DNA of 64,000 bases from Micromonospora terminaliae (GTDB taxonomy: Bacteria; Actinomycetota; Actinomycetes; Mycobacteriales; Micromonosporaceae). The notes below the pieces were generated by a model, which was not told the DNA's origin, did no database searches, and saw only the letters and a list, made by a program, of their open reading frames with translations. Location: assembly GCF_009671205.1 (NCBI RefSeq), contig NZ_CP045309.1, positions 3,658,001 through 3,722,000 of the forward strand. The letters run 5' to 3'. Shown one piece after another: positions 36,625-45,785 of this stretch. Position numbers and translations under genes: made by a program. Each line of letters opens with the position of its first letter. Positions within the stretch are counted from its first letter, which is position 1.

Positions 36625-38018
36625 GCAGCCGACTCCTTCTCGGCGTCCGCGCGCAGCGCGTCGGCCACCTCCCAGGTGCGGTACCGGGAGCCCTTCACCA
36701 GCACCACGTCACCGGGACGTAGCTCGCTCCGCAGCACCTCGACGGCCGCCGCCTGATCGGTGAGCAGCACCGACTCTCCTCCCCAGTTGCTTACCGCTGT
36801 CGCGCCTTCGTGGATCGGCGCCGCCGGCTCGCCCACCACGAGCAGCCGGTCGACCCCCAGCTCGGCCGCCAGGCGGCCGACCTGCTGGTGCCCCTCCCGT
36901 TCGAAGTCGCCCAACTCGGCCATGTAGCCGAGCACCGCGACGGTACGCCCCGTACCCCGCATGCTCGCCAGTGCCCGCAGCGCCACGCCCGTGGAAGCCG
37001 GGTTGGCGTTGTACGAGTCGTCGATCACGGTCACCCCGTCGGGACGCTCGAACACGTCCATCCGGCGGGTGGAGACCAGGCCCAGCTCGCCCAGGGCCAC
37101 CGCCAGGTCGGCCAGCGGCAGGCCCAGCTCCCGGGCGACCGCCGCGGCGGCCAGCGAGTTGGACACCTGGTGCCGGCCGGTCAGCCCGAGCCGCACCGGC
37201 GCGCTCCCCTCCGGCGTGACGAGGGTGTACGACGGGCGGCCGCGCCCGTCCAGCGTCACGTCGACCGCGCGCACGTCGGCCCGCTCGGACTCGCCGTAGC
37301 GCACCACCCGGGCCACGGTGCGCGCCGCCATGGCGTCGACCCGCGGGTCGTCGGCGTTGAGCACGGCCAGCCCGTCGGCGGGCAGCGTCTCGACCAGCTC
37401 GCCCTTGGCCAGCGCGATGGTCTCCACCGAGCCGAACTCACCGATGTGCGCCACCCCGACGTTGAGCACCACGGAGATCCGGGGCGGCACCACCTCGCAC
37501 AGGTAGCGGACGTGCCCCACCCCGCGGGCGCCCTTCTCCATCACGAGGTAGCGCGTCTCCGAGCCGGCCTGCAGGGCCGTGTACGGGTGCCCCAGCTCGT
37601 TGTTGAACGAGCCGGCCGGGGCCACGGTCGGACCGAGCCGGACGGCGAGCTGGGCGATCAGGTCCTTGGTGGTGGTCTTGCCGGAGGAACCGGTCAGCCC
37701 GATGACGGTCAGCCCGGGCAGCCGGTCGACCACCGCGCGGGCCAGCCGGCCCATCGCGTCGAGCGCGTCGCCGACCAGCACCATCGGCACGCCGGGGACC
37801 TCGCGGGTGCCGAGCACGGCCACGGCGCCCGAGTCGACCGCGTCGGCCGCGTAGTCGTGCCCGTCCACCTTCTCGCCGGGGAAGGCGACGAAGAGGCCGC
37901 CGGGGGTGACCTTGCGGGAGTCGAACTCCACCGAGCCGGTCACCCGGGCGTCCGGGTCGGCGGCGACGAGCCGGCCGTCGACGGCGGCGGCCACCTCGGC
38001 CAGGGTCAGCGGGATCAT
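36621..38018 (-). CDS. murF: UDP-MurNAc-tripeptide--D-Ala-D-Ala ligase
   Basis: 465 residues. Adds D-Ala-D-Ala to the UDP-MurNAc tripeptide. Mur N-domain [30 protein letters not shown]-loop [14 protein letters not shown], and the motif [12 protein letters not shown]; the C-domain has [17 protein letters not shown] and [12 protein letters not shown]. Its ATG overlaps the murE stop (ATGA). Confidence 0.97.
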   Translation of the reverse strand: MIPLTLAEVAAAVDGRLVAADPDARVTGSVEFDSRKVTPGGLFVAFPGEKVDGHDYAADAVDSGAVAVLGTREVPGVPMVLVGDALDAMGRLARAVVDRLPGLTVIGLTGSSGKTTTKDLIAQLAVRLGPTVAPAGSFNNELGHPYTALQAGSETRYLVMEKGARGVGHVRYLCEVVPPRISVVLNVGVAHIGEFGSVETIALAKGELVETLPADGLAVLNADDPRVDAMAARTVARVVRYGESERADVRAVDVTLDGRGRPSYTLVTPEGSAPVRLGLTGRHQVSNSLAAAAVARELGLPLADLAVALGELGLVSTRRMDVFERPDGVTVIDDSYNANPASTGVALRALASMRGTGRTVAVLGYMAELGDFEREGHQQVGRLAAELGVDRLLVVGEPAAPIHEGATAVSNWGGESVLLTDQAAAVEVLRSELRPGDVVLVKGSRYRTWEVADALRADAEKESAA

Positions 38019-39538
38019 CGCTGCCCCACCAGGTCGCCGAAGCGGGCGCGCAGCGCCTCCGCCAGCTCGACCCGGTCGTCGAACGGCAGCACCTCGCCGT
38101 TGATCTCCTGGCCGCGTTCCTGTCCCTTGCCCAGCAGCGCCACGATGTCCCCCGGTTCCGCCACCCGGACCGCCTCCTCGATGGCGGTGCGCCGGCCCGG
38201 CGCCTCGATGATCCGCGCGCCGGTGCCCGCCGCGTACGCGCCGGCCAGCACCTCGGCCCGGATCGCGGTCGGGTCCTCGGTGCGCGGGTTGTCGTCGGTC
38301 ACCAGCACCACGTCGGCGCCCCGCGCGGCGGTGGCGCCCATCACGGGCCGCTTGCCCCGGTCCCGGTCGCCGCCGGCGCCGAGCACACAGATCAGCCGGC
38401 CGCCGGTGAGGCCGCGCAGCGCCGTCAGGACCGCCTCGATGGCGTTCGCCTTGTGCGCGTAGTCGACGACCCCGCGTACCGGGGCGTCACCGCTGACCAG
38501 TTCCAGCCGGCCGGGCACGCCGCCGCAGGCGGCCACCCCGCGGGCCGCGGTGGCCGGGTCGACCCCGGCGGCCACGAGCGTGGCGACGGCCAGGAGCGCG
38601 TTGGCCACGTTGTGCCGGCCGGGCAGGGCCACGCCGGTGGGCAGGGTCACCCCGTCCGGGCCGTGCACCGTGAAGTGCTGCGCGTACCCCTCGCCGCCGA
38701 CGCCGTCGGCCCACCAGGTGGCGGCCGGGTCGCCGGCCGCCGAGTAGGTCACGGTCGCCGGCTTGAGCAGCGGCCGCAGCGCCGGGTCGTCGTGGTTGAG
38801 CACCTCGACCCGGCAGCGCCCGTCGAAGAGCTTCGCCTTGGCGGCGAAGTAGTCCGCCTCGTCGGCGTGGAAGTCCAGGTGGTCGGAGCCGAAGTTGGTG
38901 TAGCCGCCGACGTCGAACCGCACGCCGCCGACCCGGCCCATGGCCAGGGCGTGGCTGGAGACCTCCATGACCACGGTGTCCACCCCGCGCTCGCGGGCCA
39001 CCGCCAGCATGGCGTGCAGGTCGGTCGCCTCGGGCGTGGTCCGGACGCTGTCGATCACCAGGTCGCCGAGCCGGGTCTCCACGGTGCCGATGAGGCCGGT
39101 GGTGTGCCCGGCGGCGCGCAGCCCGGACTCGATGAGGTAGCTCGTGGAGGTCTTGCCGGCGGTGCCGGTCACGCCGATCATGGTCAGCCCGGCGGTCGGG
39201 TCGCCGTAGACGGTGGCGGCGACCTCGCCGAGCACCGCCCGGGGGTCGTCGACGACCAGCACGGGCAGGCCCGCTGCGGCGGCCAGCGCGACGCCGGCCG
39301 GGTCGGTCAGCAGGGCCACGGCGCCGGCCCCGGCCGCGGCGGCGGCGAACTCCGCGCCGTGCCGGCGGGCTCCGGGCAGGGCGGCGTACAGGTCGCCGGG
39401 GCGGACCTCCTGGCTGGCGTGGGTCACCCCGGTGACGGCCACCTCGGCGGCCCCCTCCGGCGGCGCGACGGCCAGCCGGGCGGCGAGGTCGCCGAGCCGG
39501 ACGGGATTCACGGTGGCGGGTCGTGGATTGCCGGGCAC
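38015..39538 (-). CDS. murE: UDP-MurNAc-L-Ala-D-Glu--diaminopimelate ligase
   Basis: 507 residues from GTG 39538; an in-frame GTG at 39511 is an alternative. Mur ligase with P-loop GVTGTAGKTSTSYLIE, MEVSSHALAMGRV, FTNFGSDHLD-type segment, and the meso-DAP-specificity motif DDNPRTEDP (the DNPR loop), so it should add meso-diaminopimelate, in line with actinomycete walls. TAGGGT lies eight bases before GTG 39538, so murE may also be transcribed from a leaderless promoter in the 91-base gap after ftsI. Confidence 0.95.
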   Translation of the reverse strand: MPGNPRPATVNPVRLGDLAARLAVAPPEGAAEVAVTGVTHASQEVRPGDLYAALPGARRHGAEFAAAAAGAGAVALLTDPAGVALAAAAGLPVLVVDDPRAVLGEVAATVYGDPTAGLTMIGVTGTAGKTSTSYLIESGLRAAGHTTGLIGTVETRLGDLVIDSVRTTPEATDLHAMLAVARERGVDTVVMEVSSHALAMGRVGGVRFDVGGYTNFGSDHLDFHADEADYFAAKAKLFDGRCRVEVLNHDDPALRPLLKPATVTYSAAGDPAATWWADGVGGEGYAQHFTVHGPDGVTLPTGVALPGRHNVANALLAVATLVAAGVDPATAARGVAACGGVPGRLELVSGDAPVRGVVDYAHKANAIEAVLTALRGLTGGRLICVLGAGGDRDRGKRPVMGATAARGADVVLVTDDNPRTEDPTAIRAEVLAGAYAAGTGARIIEAPGRRTAIEEAVRVAEPGDIVALLGKGQERGQEINGEVLPFDDRVELAEALRARFGDLVGQR

Positions 39539-39546
39539 GGCGTCAG

Positions 39547-39552
39547 ACCCTA
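39547..39552 (-). promoter_or_regulatory. Possible -10 element of murE
   Basis: TAGGGT on the minus strand, eight bases before GTG 39538. No ribosome site is evident between it and the start. Confidence 0.35.
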
Positions 39553-39629
39553 CCCGGTCGTCCGGTTCCGACCGCACAGCCGCCCCGGTGGTTCGTCGCC
39601 ACTCACCGATGATGTCCCGCCCTCCCGGC

Positions 39630-41834
39630 TCAGTGCGGAAAGACCTCGAACTTCGGGGACTTGTTGGTCGCCGAGGGCGGCACCCGGTAGTGCCGGAGAG
39701 TGAAGGACATGATGTCCCGGAAGGCCGGCGAGGCCAGCGCCCCACCCTCGCCGCCCGGGCTCCAGACGAAGACCGCCACCACGTACCGCGGCTTCTCGGC
39801 GGGGGCCATCCCGATGAACGAGGCGACGTCGCCGGGCTGGCGCTTGCCGTTCTCGTAGCGCAGGCCGGTGCCGGTCTTGCCGGCCACCCGGTAGCCGGGC
39901 ACCGCGGCGGGCAGGCCGGTGGCCCGCCCGTCCGGGCCGTCGACCGTGGTGACGGCCTCCAGCATCCGGCGCAGCGCGGCCGCGTTCGCCGGGCTGAGCA
40001 CCGAGCGGGTGACCGGGGCGGCACCGGGCTTCTTCTTCCCGTCCGGGCCGATCACGTTCTTGATCAGGTGCGGCTGGACGTACGTGCCGTCGTTGGCGAT
40101 CGCGGCGTACGCGGCGGCCATCTGCAACGGGGTGGCGTCCACGCTGTGCCCGATCGGCACCGACCCGTACGACGAGTCGCTCCACTCGCCGGCGGGGAGC
40201 AGCCGGCCGGTGGCCTCCCCGGGCATGCCCTCGCCGGTGGGCTGCCCCAGCCCGAACCGCTTCTGGTAGTCGATCAGCCGGTCCCGGCCGAGCTTTTCGG
40301 CGATCTCGATGGTGCCGACGTTGGACGAGAAGGCGAGCATCCCCGGGATGCTCATGGTCCGCCCGTTGGCCGGGTGGGTGTCCGTGAAGGGCACGTCGCC
40401 CTTGGTGACGCTGTTGGCCACCGGGAAGGTCGTGTCCGGCGTGATCACACCCTCCTGGAGGGCGGCGCCGTAGGTGATCGCCTTGTGGATCGAGCCCGGG
40501 TCGACGATGAAGCTGGTGGCGGCGTCCTCGCGGTCGGCCGGCGAGTTGACCTTGGTGGGGTCGGACGCGTTGTAGGTGGGGTAGCTCGCCTGGGCCAGCA
40601 CGTCGCCGGTGCCGACCTCGATGACCACGGCGGCGCCGACGCTGTTCCGCGTCTGGGCCATCGCGTCGGACAGGATCCGCTGGGTCTTGAACTGGACGTC
40701 GCGGTCGACCGTGAGCTCCAGCGAGCTGCCCGGCTGGGCCGGGGTGGTCTGGCTGTAGCCGCCCGGGATGGGCGCGGCCAGGTCGCCCTGCCCCACCTCG
40801 TACCGCTTCCGGCCGGGCTTGCCCTCGAGCACGTCGTCGTACTTCGCCTCGAGCCCTTCCAGGCCGTTCATGTCCTGGCTCACGAAACCGAGCAGGTTGG
40901 CGGCGAGGTCACCGCCGGGCACCTCGCGCCGCTCGTCGCGGTGCACGCCGATCCCGGCCACGTCCAGCGCCATGATCTGCTTGGCCCGGTCGATGTCGAC
41001 GCCGCGGGCCAGGTACTCGAACTGCGACCAGCCGCCGCCGGGCAGCTTGCGGGGCTTCATCTTCCCGGTCAGCTCGGAGGCGGGCACCCCGAGCAGCGGG
41101 GAGAGCAGCCTGGCGGTGGCGACCGGGTCCTTGACCTGGGTGGGGTCGGCGAACACGTACCGCGCCTCGACGCTGTGCGCGAGGGGGGCGCCCGTGCGGT
41201 CGTAGATCGCCCCGCGTGGGGCGGGCAGCTCGACCACGGCGAGCCGGTTGGCGAGCCCGCCGTCGGCGTACGCCGGGGTGCTCACGGTCTGGAGGAAGAC
41301 CAGCCGGATGCCGATGCTGGTGAAGAGCGCCAGCACGAGCAGTGTGCCGAGCCTCAGCCGGCGGCGCGGGTCGGCGAGCTTCGGCGGGCGGCGCGGCTTG
41401 CGGACCGGCCGCCGGGCCGCGGCCGGACGCGCGGGGCGCCGCGGACCGGGCCGGCGCCGGGGCGGCGGCGCCTCGTCGTCGTCGAACGGCTCGCGCACCG
41501 GCCGGGCGGAGACGGTGCGCACCACGCCGGCCCGGCCACCGGCCGCGGTCTCCCGGCGGCCGGTACGGGTCGCCCCGGTACGGCCGCCGTCGAGCACCTG
41601 CAGGGCCGGACGGAACGGGTCACCGGAGCGGCTGCTGCGCGGGGTACGCCGCTGCTCGGCGCCCCCACCGGTCCGGGCGGCGCCGCCGCCCTCCCGGATG
41701 GTCCGGCCTCGCGGCGTGTACGCCCGGGCGTCGGAGATCCCGCCGACGCCCGGCTCCCGGTGCTCCGCGCCCCGGGACGAGCCGCGCCGGGAGCCCGTGG
41801 CGTCCCGGCGCGGATCCTCCGATCTCGGCGGCAC
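39630..41834 (-). CDS. ftsI: Septal penicillin-binding protein (transpeptidase) FtsI/PBP3-like
   Basis: 734 residues. The first ~155 residues are a long basic, disordered cytoplasmic tail; one membrane helix at ~160-183; a pedestal domain opening with PAPRGAIYDRTG (205-216); transpeptidase domain with SxxK as Ser448-Ile-His-Lys451, SxN as Ser503-Ser-Asn505 and KTG at 653-655. It cross-links septal peptidoglycan and pairs with FtsW. GTG 41834 has GGAGG about 6 bases upstream. The N-terminal tail is much longer than in most FtsI proteins, which may reflect actinomycete-specific partners. Confidence 0.94.
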   Translation of the reverse strand: MPPRSEDPRRDATGSRRGSSRGAEHREPGVGGISDARAYTPRGRTIREGGGAARTGGGAEQRRTPRSSRSGDPFRPALQVLDGGRTGATRTGRRETAAGGRAGVVRTVSARPVREPFDDDEAPPPRRRPGPRRPARPAAARRPVRKPRRPPKLADPRRRLRLGTLLVLALFTSIGIRLVFLQTVSTPAYADGGLANRLAVVELPAPRGAIYDRTGAPLAHSVEARYVFADPTQVKDPVATARLLSPLLGVPASELTGKMKPRKLPGGGWSQFEYLARGVDIDRAKQIMALDVAGIGVHRDERREVPGGDLAANLLGFVSQDMNGLEGLEAKYDDVLEGKPGRKRYEVGQGDLAAPIPGGYSQTTPAQPGSSLELTVDRDVQFKTQRILSDAMAQTRNSVGAAVVIEVGTGDVLAQASYPTYNASDPTKVNSPADREDAATSFIVDPGSIHKAITYGAALQEGVITPDTTFPVANSVTKGDVPFTDTHPANGRTMSIPGMLAFSSNVGTIEIAEKLGRDRLIDYQKRFGLGQPTGEGMPGEATGRLLPAGEWSDSSYGSVPIGHSVDATPLQMAAAYAAIANDGTYVQPHLIKNVIGPDGKKKPGAAPVTRSVLSPANAAALRRMLEAVTTVDGPDGRATGLPAAVPGYRVAGKTGTGLRYENGKRQPGDVASFIGMAPAEKPRYVVAVFVWSPGGEGGALASPAFRDIMSFTLRHYRVPPSATNKSPKFEVFPH

Positions 41835-41837
41835 TGC

Positions 41838-42440
41838 TCAGCCTCCGTTGCCCTGCTGGCTGGTGATCGCGGGCGCACCCTCGACCGGGTGCGGGACGCC
41901 GATCACCTTCCCGTCCGGGAGCCGGATGTAGGCCAGCTCGTCGGAGTCGACCAGGCCCAGCTTGCGGGCGTTGGCGGTCAGGTTGCCGGGCGCCTTCTGG
42001 TCGGCGATCTCCTTCTCCAGCTGCTGCTGGTCGACGTCGAGCTTGGCCTGCTGCTGCTGGAGCTTCTCCAGCTTGAACGCGTTCTCGTTGATCTTGGTGT
42101 TGACCGCCAGGATGCCGAGCACCCCGCCGACCACGAGCACCAGGATCAGCCCGACGAACGGCGCCCGCGGCACGCGGACCGGCGGCGGCGGGGCGACCCG
42201 CAGCCGCGGCGAGCTGCCGCCGGTGGTCCGGGCGCGCTCGGCCGGCTTCAGCGCGGCGCTGCCCTGCGTGGGGAACTCGCGCGCCCCCCGGGCACGAGTC
42301 TCCCCCCGGCGGTCCGGCCGGTCGGCCGCCACCGTCGACGTGCTGCCGCGCGGGGCACGCTGCGCCGCGGTCCGGCCCCCCGACCGCGGTGCGCGCTGCC
42401 CGATGCCGGTGTCCCGGCCGTCGCGCTGGTTGACGTTCAT
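41838..42440 (-). CDS. ftsL: FtsL-like divisome protein
   Basis: 200 residues from ATG 42440 (GGGAGGGG upstream; overlaps the rsmH stop). A ~100-residue Arg-rich disordered N-terminus, one membrane helix (~107-126), then a heptad coiled coil ([29 protein letters not shown]) and a short C-terminal domain. Place between rsmH and ftsI plus this topology identify FtsL, although FtsL sequences are poorly conserved and DivIC-like proteins share the layout. Confidence 0.85.
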   Translation of the reverse strand: MNVNQRDGRDTGIGQRAPRSGGRTAAQRAPRGSTSTVAADRPDRRGETRARGAREFPTQGSAALKPAERARTTGGSSPRLRVAPPPPVRVPRAPFVGLILVLVVGGVLGILAVNTKINENAFKLEKLQQQQAKLDVDQQQLEKEIADQKAPGNLTANARKLGLVDSDELAYIRLPDGKVIGVPHPVEGAPAITSQQGNGG

Positions 42441-43546
42441 GTCCCCTCCCCCTCTTCGTCCGTCCCGTTCCCGTCCCCCGGCGCCGACCGCGGGTCCGTA
42501 CCGGACCCCGGTGACCCCGTCCCCGGTTGGTGCATCGCCTTCACCCGGCGGCGGTACCGTTCGCGGTCGGTACGCCCCTGCCGGGCCGCCTCCGGATCGA
42601 GCCGCTCCGCGGCCCGCAGCCGCACCGAGGCGGCGCGCGGGTTCGCGGCGACCTCGGCCTCCCCGGGCAGCTCCGCGCCCCGGCTGAGCAGCCGGAACGT
42701 CGGACCCGACCCGGGCAGTTCGACCGGGAGGTCGACCGGGCCCTTGCTGCGGACCCGGTCGGCGAGCGCCTGCTTGGTGAGCCGGTCCTCCAGCGAGTGG
42801 TAGGACAGGACCACCATGCGGCCGCCCACGGTGAGCTTGTCCAGGGCGGCCGGCAGCGCCGTCTCCAGCGCTGCCAGTTCCCTGTTTACCTCGATCCGTA
42901 AAGCCTGAAACGTTCTCTTTGCCGGGTGTCCCCCGGTTCGTCGGGCTGGTGCCGGAATGCTCTCCCGGACCAGCTCGGCCAGTCGCGCCGACGAGGTGAT
43001 GGGCGCCCGCTCGCGCTCCCGGATGATCGCCGAGGCGATCTTCCCGGCGAACTTCTCCTCGCCGTACACCCGCAGCACCCGGGCCAGGTCCGGGTGGGAG
43101 TAGGTGTTGACCACCTCCTCGGCGGTCACCCCCCGGGTCTGGTCCATCCGCATGTCCAGCGGCGCGTCCTGCGCGTAGGCGAACCCGCGGTCGGGCGCGT
43201 CCAGTTGCAGGGACGAGACCCCGAGATCGAAGAGGATCCCGTCGATGGCCGGGTAGCCGAGCCGGTCGAGCACCTCGGGCAGCTCGTCGTAGACGGCGTG
43301 CTCCAGGTGGATCCGGTCGGCGAACCGGGCCAGCCGGACCCGCGCGTGGGCGAGGGCCTCGGTGTCCCGGTCCAGGCCGATGAGCACCGTGTCCGGGTGC
43401 GCCTCGAGCACCGCCTCGGCGTGCCCGGCCAGGCCGAGCGTGGCGTCGACGTGAACGGTGCGGCCGGGCCGGCCCAGTGCGGGGGCCAGCAACTCGAGAC
43501 ACCGCTCGAGCAGCACCGGCACGTGCGTGCCGCGTAGCTCCCCCAT
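42437..43546 (-). CDS. rsmH: 16S rRNA (cytosine-1402-N4)-methyltransferase RsmH
   Basis: 369 residues from ATG 43546, the conserved start [16 protein letters not shown]-dependent methyltransferase: [40 protein letters not shown], and [14 protein letters not shown] near 211-224. It methylates C1402 of 16S rRNA. Codon 216 is TTA, the only in-frame TTA I noticed in the window; it sits in a short AT-rich patch (about 42880-42920) with the dyad TTTAC-N8-GTAAA. The next gene, ftsL, overlaps by four bases. Confidence 0.96.
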   Translation of the reverse strand: MGELRGTHVPVLLERCLELLAPALGRPGRTVHVDATLGLAGHAEAVLEAHPDTVLIGLDRDTEALAHARVRLARFADRIHLEHAVYDELPEVLDRLGYPAIDGILFDLGVSSLQLDAPDRGFAYAQDAPLDMRMDQTRGVTAEEVVNTYSHPDLARVLRVYGEEKFAGKIASAIIRERERAPITSSARLAELVRESIPAPARRTGGHPAKRTFQALRIEVNRELAALETALPAALDKLTVGGRMVVLSYHSLEDRLTKQALADRVRSKGPVDLPVELPGSGPTFRLLSRGAELPGEAEVAANPRAASVRLRAAERLDPEAARQGRTDRERYRRRVKAMHQPGTGSPGSGTDPRSAPGDGNGTDEEGEGT

Positions 43547-43675
43547 CTCGACCCCCACTGGTTGAATCCCGCTTCCGTCCCTGTGTCCGTCGTCGCCACG
43601 ACGCCTCGCCATACCGCCAGATCCCCATCCGCTCCCGCCCGCCGGAGGCCGCGGCCCTCCGTATCGGATCGTGCG

Positions 43676-43701
43676 CCTGGCACCGGGGAAGGGGTGCCAG
43701 G
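43676..43701 (-). other. Hairpin between mraZ and rsmH
   Basis: CCTGGCACC (43676-43684) pairs perfectly with GGTGCCAGG (43693-43701) around an 8-base loop, inside the 204-base gap after mraZ. It could attenuate or process the transcript between the regulator and the rest of the dcw genes. Nothing else is seen in the gap. Confidence 0.5.
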
Positions 43702-43750
43702 AACTCGAAAGCGGCTGGAGATCTCGCAGTACGTCGGGCGCCGTCACGCC

Positions 43751-44182
43751 CTACAGACCGCCGGGCAGCACCCCCTCCTCGATGTCGGCGAAGTCGTCTT
43801 CGCTCTCCGCGAGGTAGGCCTCCCAGGCCGCCCTGTCCCAGATCTCCACCCGGGTGCTCGCCCCGATCACGACCAGGTCGCGCTCGAGGGCGGCGTACGA
43901 CCGGAGGTGCCCGGGGATGGTGACCCGTCCCTGCTTGTCCGGCACCTCGTCGTGCGCGCTGGCGAAGAAGACCCGGCTGTAGGCCCGGGCCGCCTTGCTC
44001 GTCATCGGCTGCGCGCGCAACTGGTCGGCGATCCGCTGGAACTCGGGCATCGGGAAGACGTAGAGGCAGCGCTCCTGCCCTTTGGTGATCACGACACCCC
44101 CCGCCAGCTCGTCCCGGAACTTCGCCGGAAGGATCAACCGGCCTTTGTCGTCCAGGCGCGGAGTGTGGGTGCCGAGGAACAT
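43751..44182 (-). CDS. mraZ: Transcriptional regulator MraZ
   Basis: 143 residues from ATG 44182 (GAGGGGG nine bases upstream). Two SpoVT/AbrB-like halves: [25 protein letters not shown] and, in the second half, [20 protein letters not shown], each with the DxxGR motif. MraZ forms a ring that binds spaced GTGG/TGGG repeats and controls the dcw operon. Three such repeats lie in its own promoter. Confidence 0.96.
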   Translation of the reverse strand: MFLGTHTPRLDDKGRLILPAKFRDELAGGVVITKGQERCLYVFPMPEFQRIADQLRAQPMTSKAARAYSRVFFASAHDEVPDKQGRVTIPGHLRSYAALERDLVVIGASTRVEIWDRAAWEAYLAESEDDFADIEEGVLPGGL

Positions 44183-44267
44183 CGGCCCAACCCCCTCGCC
44201 CTGAGCGGCGTTCGCGGCGCCGCTGACCCCCCGGGCCGGTGCGGCCCTCCCGGCCTCACCATCGCGC

Positions 44268-44298
44268 CCCACTCTACTCCACTTCCCTCCACCCGCAA
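44268..44298 (-). promoter_or_regulatory. mraZ promoter with three MraZ-type direct repeats
   Basis: Minus strand: -35 TTGCGG (44298-44293), 16-base spacer, -10 TAGAGT (44276-44271). Within it are GTGGA (44292-44288), GTGGA (44282-44278) and GTGGG (44272-44268), each exactly 10 bases apart. Spacing and motif fit MraZ boxes known from other bacteria (TGGG-type, 5-base gaps). Position across spacer and -10 suggests repression. Predicted mRNA leader about 80 bases. Confidence 0.75.
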
Positions 44299-44323
44299 CC
44301 AGAAACGCCCGCGTGGCGTGGCG

Positions 44324-44337
44324 TTTGCGCGCGCAAA
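44324..44337. promoter_or_regulatory. Perfect 14-base palindrome in the mraZ/murT divergent region
   Basis: TTTGCGCGCGCAAA, fully self-complementary, midway between the two triple-repeat blocks. It may bind a regulator; nothing identifies which. Confidence 0.35.
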
Positions 44338-44354
44338 ACCGCACGTCAACGCGG

Positions 44355-44378
44355 GTGGGGCGGAGTGGAGGGGCGTGG
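44355..44378 (+). promoter_or_regulatory. Second triple GTGG repeat, oriented towards murT
   Basis: GTGG at 44355-44358, 44365-44368 and 44375-44378, exactly 10 bases apart on the plus strand, a mirror of the mraZ operator. Unlike that block it does not sit on recognisable -35/-10 hexamers, and it is 145 bases before the murT start. GTGG is common in this GC-rich DNA, so chance is possible. Confidence 0.4.
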
Positions 44379-44509
44379 CGCGCCCCCACCGGGGTCCGCT
44401 TCCCGACATTGATCGACTCCGTCCGGCGGAACGCGCGCTGGCCGTCCGCCGCACCTCCCCAGCCGAACGGATCGCCGTCGGCGGCGATCTGGGGGGCACG
44501 GTGGTCCGG

Positions 44510-44515
44510 TAACCT
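44510..44515 (+). promoter_or_regulatory. -10 element of the murT-gatD operon
   Basis: TAACCT seven bases before GTG 44523, with no ribosome site; suggests a leaderless first gene. Confidence 0.5.
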
Positions 44516-44522
44516 CGCTCGG

Positions 44523-45785
44523 GTGACGGACGCGAAGATGCCCCTGCGGGCAAAGGTGGCCAGCTCCGTGTCGCGGACCGCCGCGGCGCTGTCGCGGGCC
44601 GCGGGCCGCGGCGACGGCTCGGTCATCGGCGGCTGGATCGGCCTCAAGATCGACCCGGACCTGCTCGCCCACCTCTCGGCCGGGCGGGCCATCGCCCTGG
44701 TGTCCGGCACCAACGGCAAGACCACCACCACCCGGCTCACCACGGCCGCCGTCGGCGTGCTCGGCCGGGTCGCCACGAACTCCTTCGGCGCCAACATGCC
44801 CACCGGGCACACCTCGGCGCTGGCCAAGGCCGGCAGCACCCCCTACGCGGTGCTGGAGGTGGACGAGCACTACCTCGCCCAGGTGCTCGAGGCCACCGAG
44901 CCGCACGTGGTGGCGCTGCTCAACCTCTCCCGCGACCAGCTCGACCGGGCCAAGGAGGTCGCCATGATGGCGCAGCTCTGGCGCGCCGCGCTGGTCCGGC
45001 ACCCCGACGTGCGGGTGGTCGCCAACGCCGACGACCCGATGGTGGTCTGGGCGGCCACCCCGCCGGCCGACCCGGCCCAGGGCCACATCCCGCCGCACGT
45101 CACCTGGTTCAGCGCCGGCCAGCGCTGGCACGACGACTCCTGGGTCTGCCCCGAGTGCGGCTCCACCATCCAGCGCTCCGGCGAGCAGTGGTGGTGCACC
45201 GGCTGCCCGCTGCGCCGCCCGCAGCCGCAGTGGACGGTCGAGGACGACGGCGTGCTCGACCCCACCGGCGCCTGGCACAAGGTGCAGCTCCAGCTCCCCG
45301 GCAAGGTCAACCTCGGCAACGCGGCCACCGCCCTGGCGGTCGCCGCCGAGTTCGGGGTACGCCCCGTGGACGCGGTCTCCCGGCTCGGGGTGGTCACCTC
45401 GGTGGCCGGCCGCTACGCCCAGGTCGACCGGGACGGGCGCAACATCCGGCTGCTGCTGGCCAAGAACCCGGCCAGCTGGCTGGAGGCGTTCGACATGGCC
45501 GACGTCGCGCCCACACTGCTCTCCATCAACGCGCGCGACCCCGACGGGCTGGACACCTCCTGGCTCTTCGACGTCGACTTCTCCCCGCTGGCCGGCCGGC
45601 AGGTGCTGATCACCGGCGACCGGGCCTACGACCTGGCCGTACGCCTCGACGTCAACGGGGTGCCGTTCCAGCACGTGCGGACCTTCGACGACGCGGTCCG
45701 CGCGGTGCCGCCGGGCCGGCTCGAGGTCATCGCCAACTACACCGCCTTCCAGGACATCCGAGCGGAGCTGGACCGTGTCAACTGA
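44523..45785 (+). CDS. murT: Lipid II isoglutaminyl synthase, MurT subunit
   Basis: 420 residues from GTG 44523; a longer frame from 44313 would translate the regulatory region. Mur-ligase-like: P-loop [13 protein letters not shown] at ~60-72, [16 protein letters not shown], and the MurT-specific four-Cys insertion (Cys209, Cys212, Cys225, Cys228 in CPECG ... CTGC), likely a zinc ribbon. The C-terminal DUF1727 part follows ([13 protein letters not shown]). With GatD it amidates D-Glu of lipid II to iso-Gln. It overlaps gatD by 11 bases and is divergent from the dcw cluster. Confidence 0.93.
   Translation: MTDAKMPLRAKVASSVSRTAAALSRAAGRGDGSVIGGWIGLKIDPDLLAHLSAGRAIALVSGTNGKTTTTRLTTAAVGVLGRVATNSFGANMPTGHTSALAKAGSTPYAVLEVDEHYLAQVLEATEPHVVALLNLSRDQLDRAKEVAMMAQLWRAALVRHPDVRVVANADDPMVVWAATPPADPAQGHIPPHVTWFSAGQRWHDDSWVCPECGSTIQRSGEQWWCTGCPLRRPQPQWTVEDDGVLDPTGAWHKVQLQLPGKVNLGNAATALAVAAEFGVRPVDAVSRLGVVTSVAGRYAQVDRDGRNIRLLLAKNPASWLEAFDMADVAPTLLSINARDPDGLDTSWLFDVDFSPLAGRQVLITGDRAYDLAVRLDVNGVPFQHVRTFDDAVRAVPPGRLEVIANYTAFQDIRAELDRVN

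Noticed and set aside
36621..38018. murF or murT as a disguised murD
   Set aside because: murF carries D-Ala-D-Ala-ligase-type features and murT the four-Cys insertion and GatD partner, so neither replaces murD by sequence.
39213..42803. A 1196-codon open frame on the plus strand
   Set aside because: It is antisense to murE, ftsI, ftsL and rsmH, has Arg/Pro/Gly-rich composition and no domain; a GC-rich shadow frame.
44313..44522. Upstream extension of murT
   Set aside because: It would translate the divergent operator region; family homology starts after GTG 44523 and a -10 lies seven bases before it.
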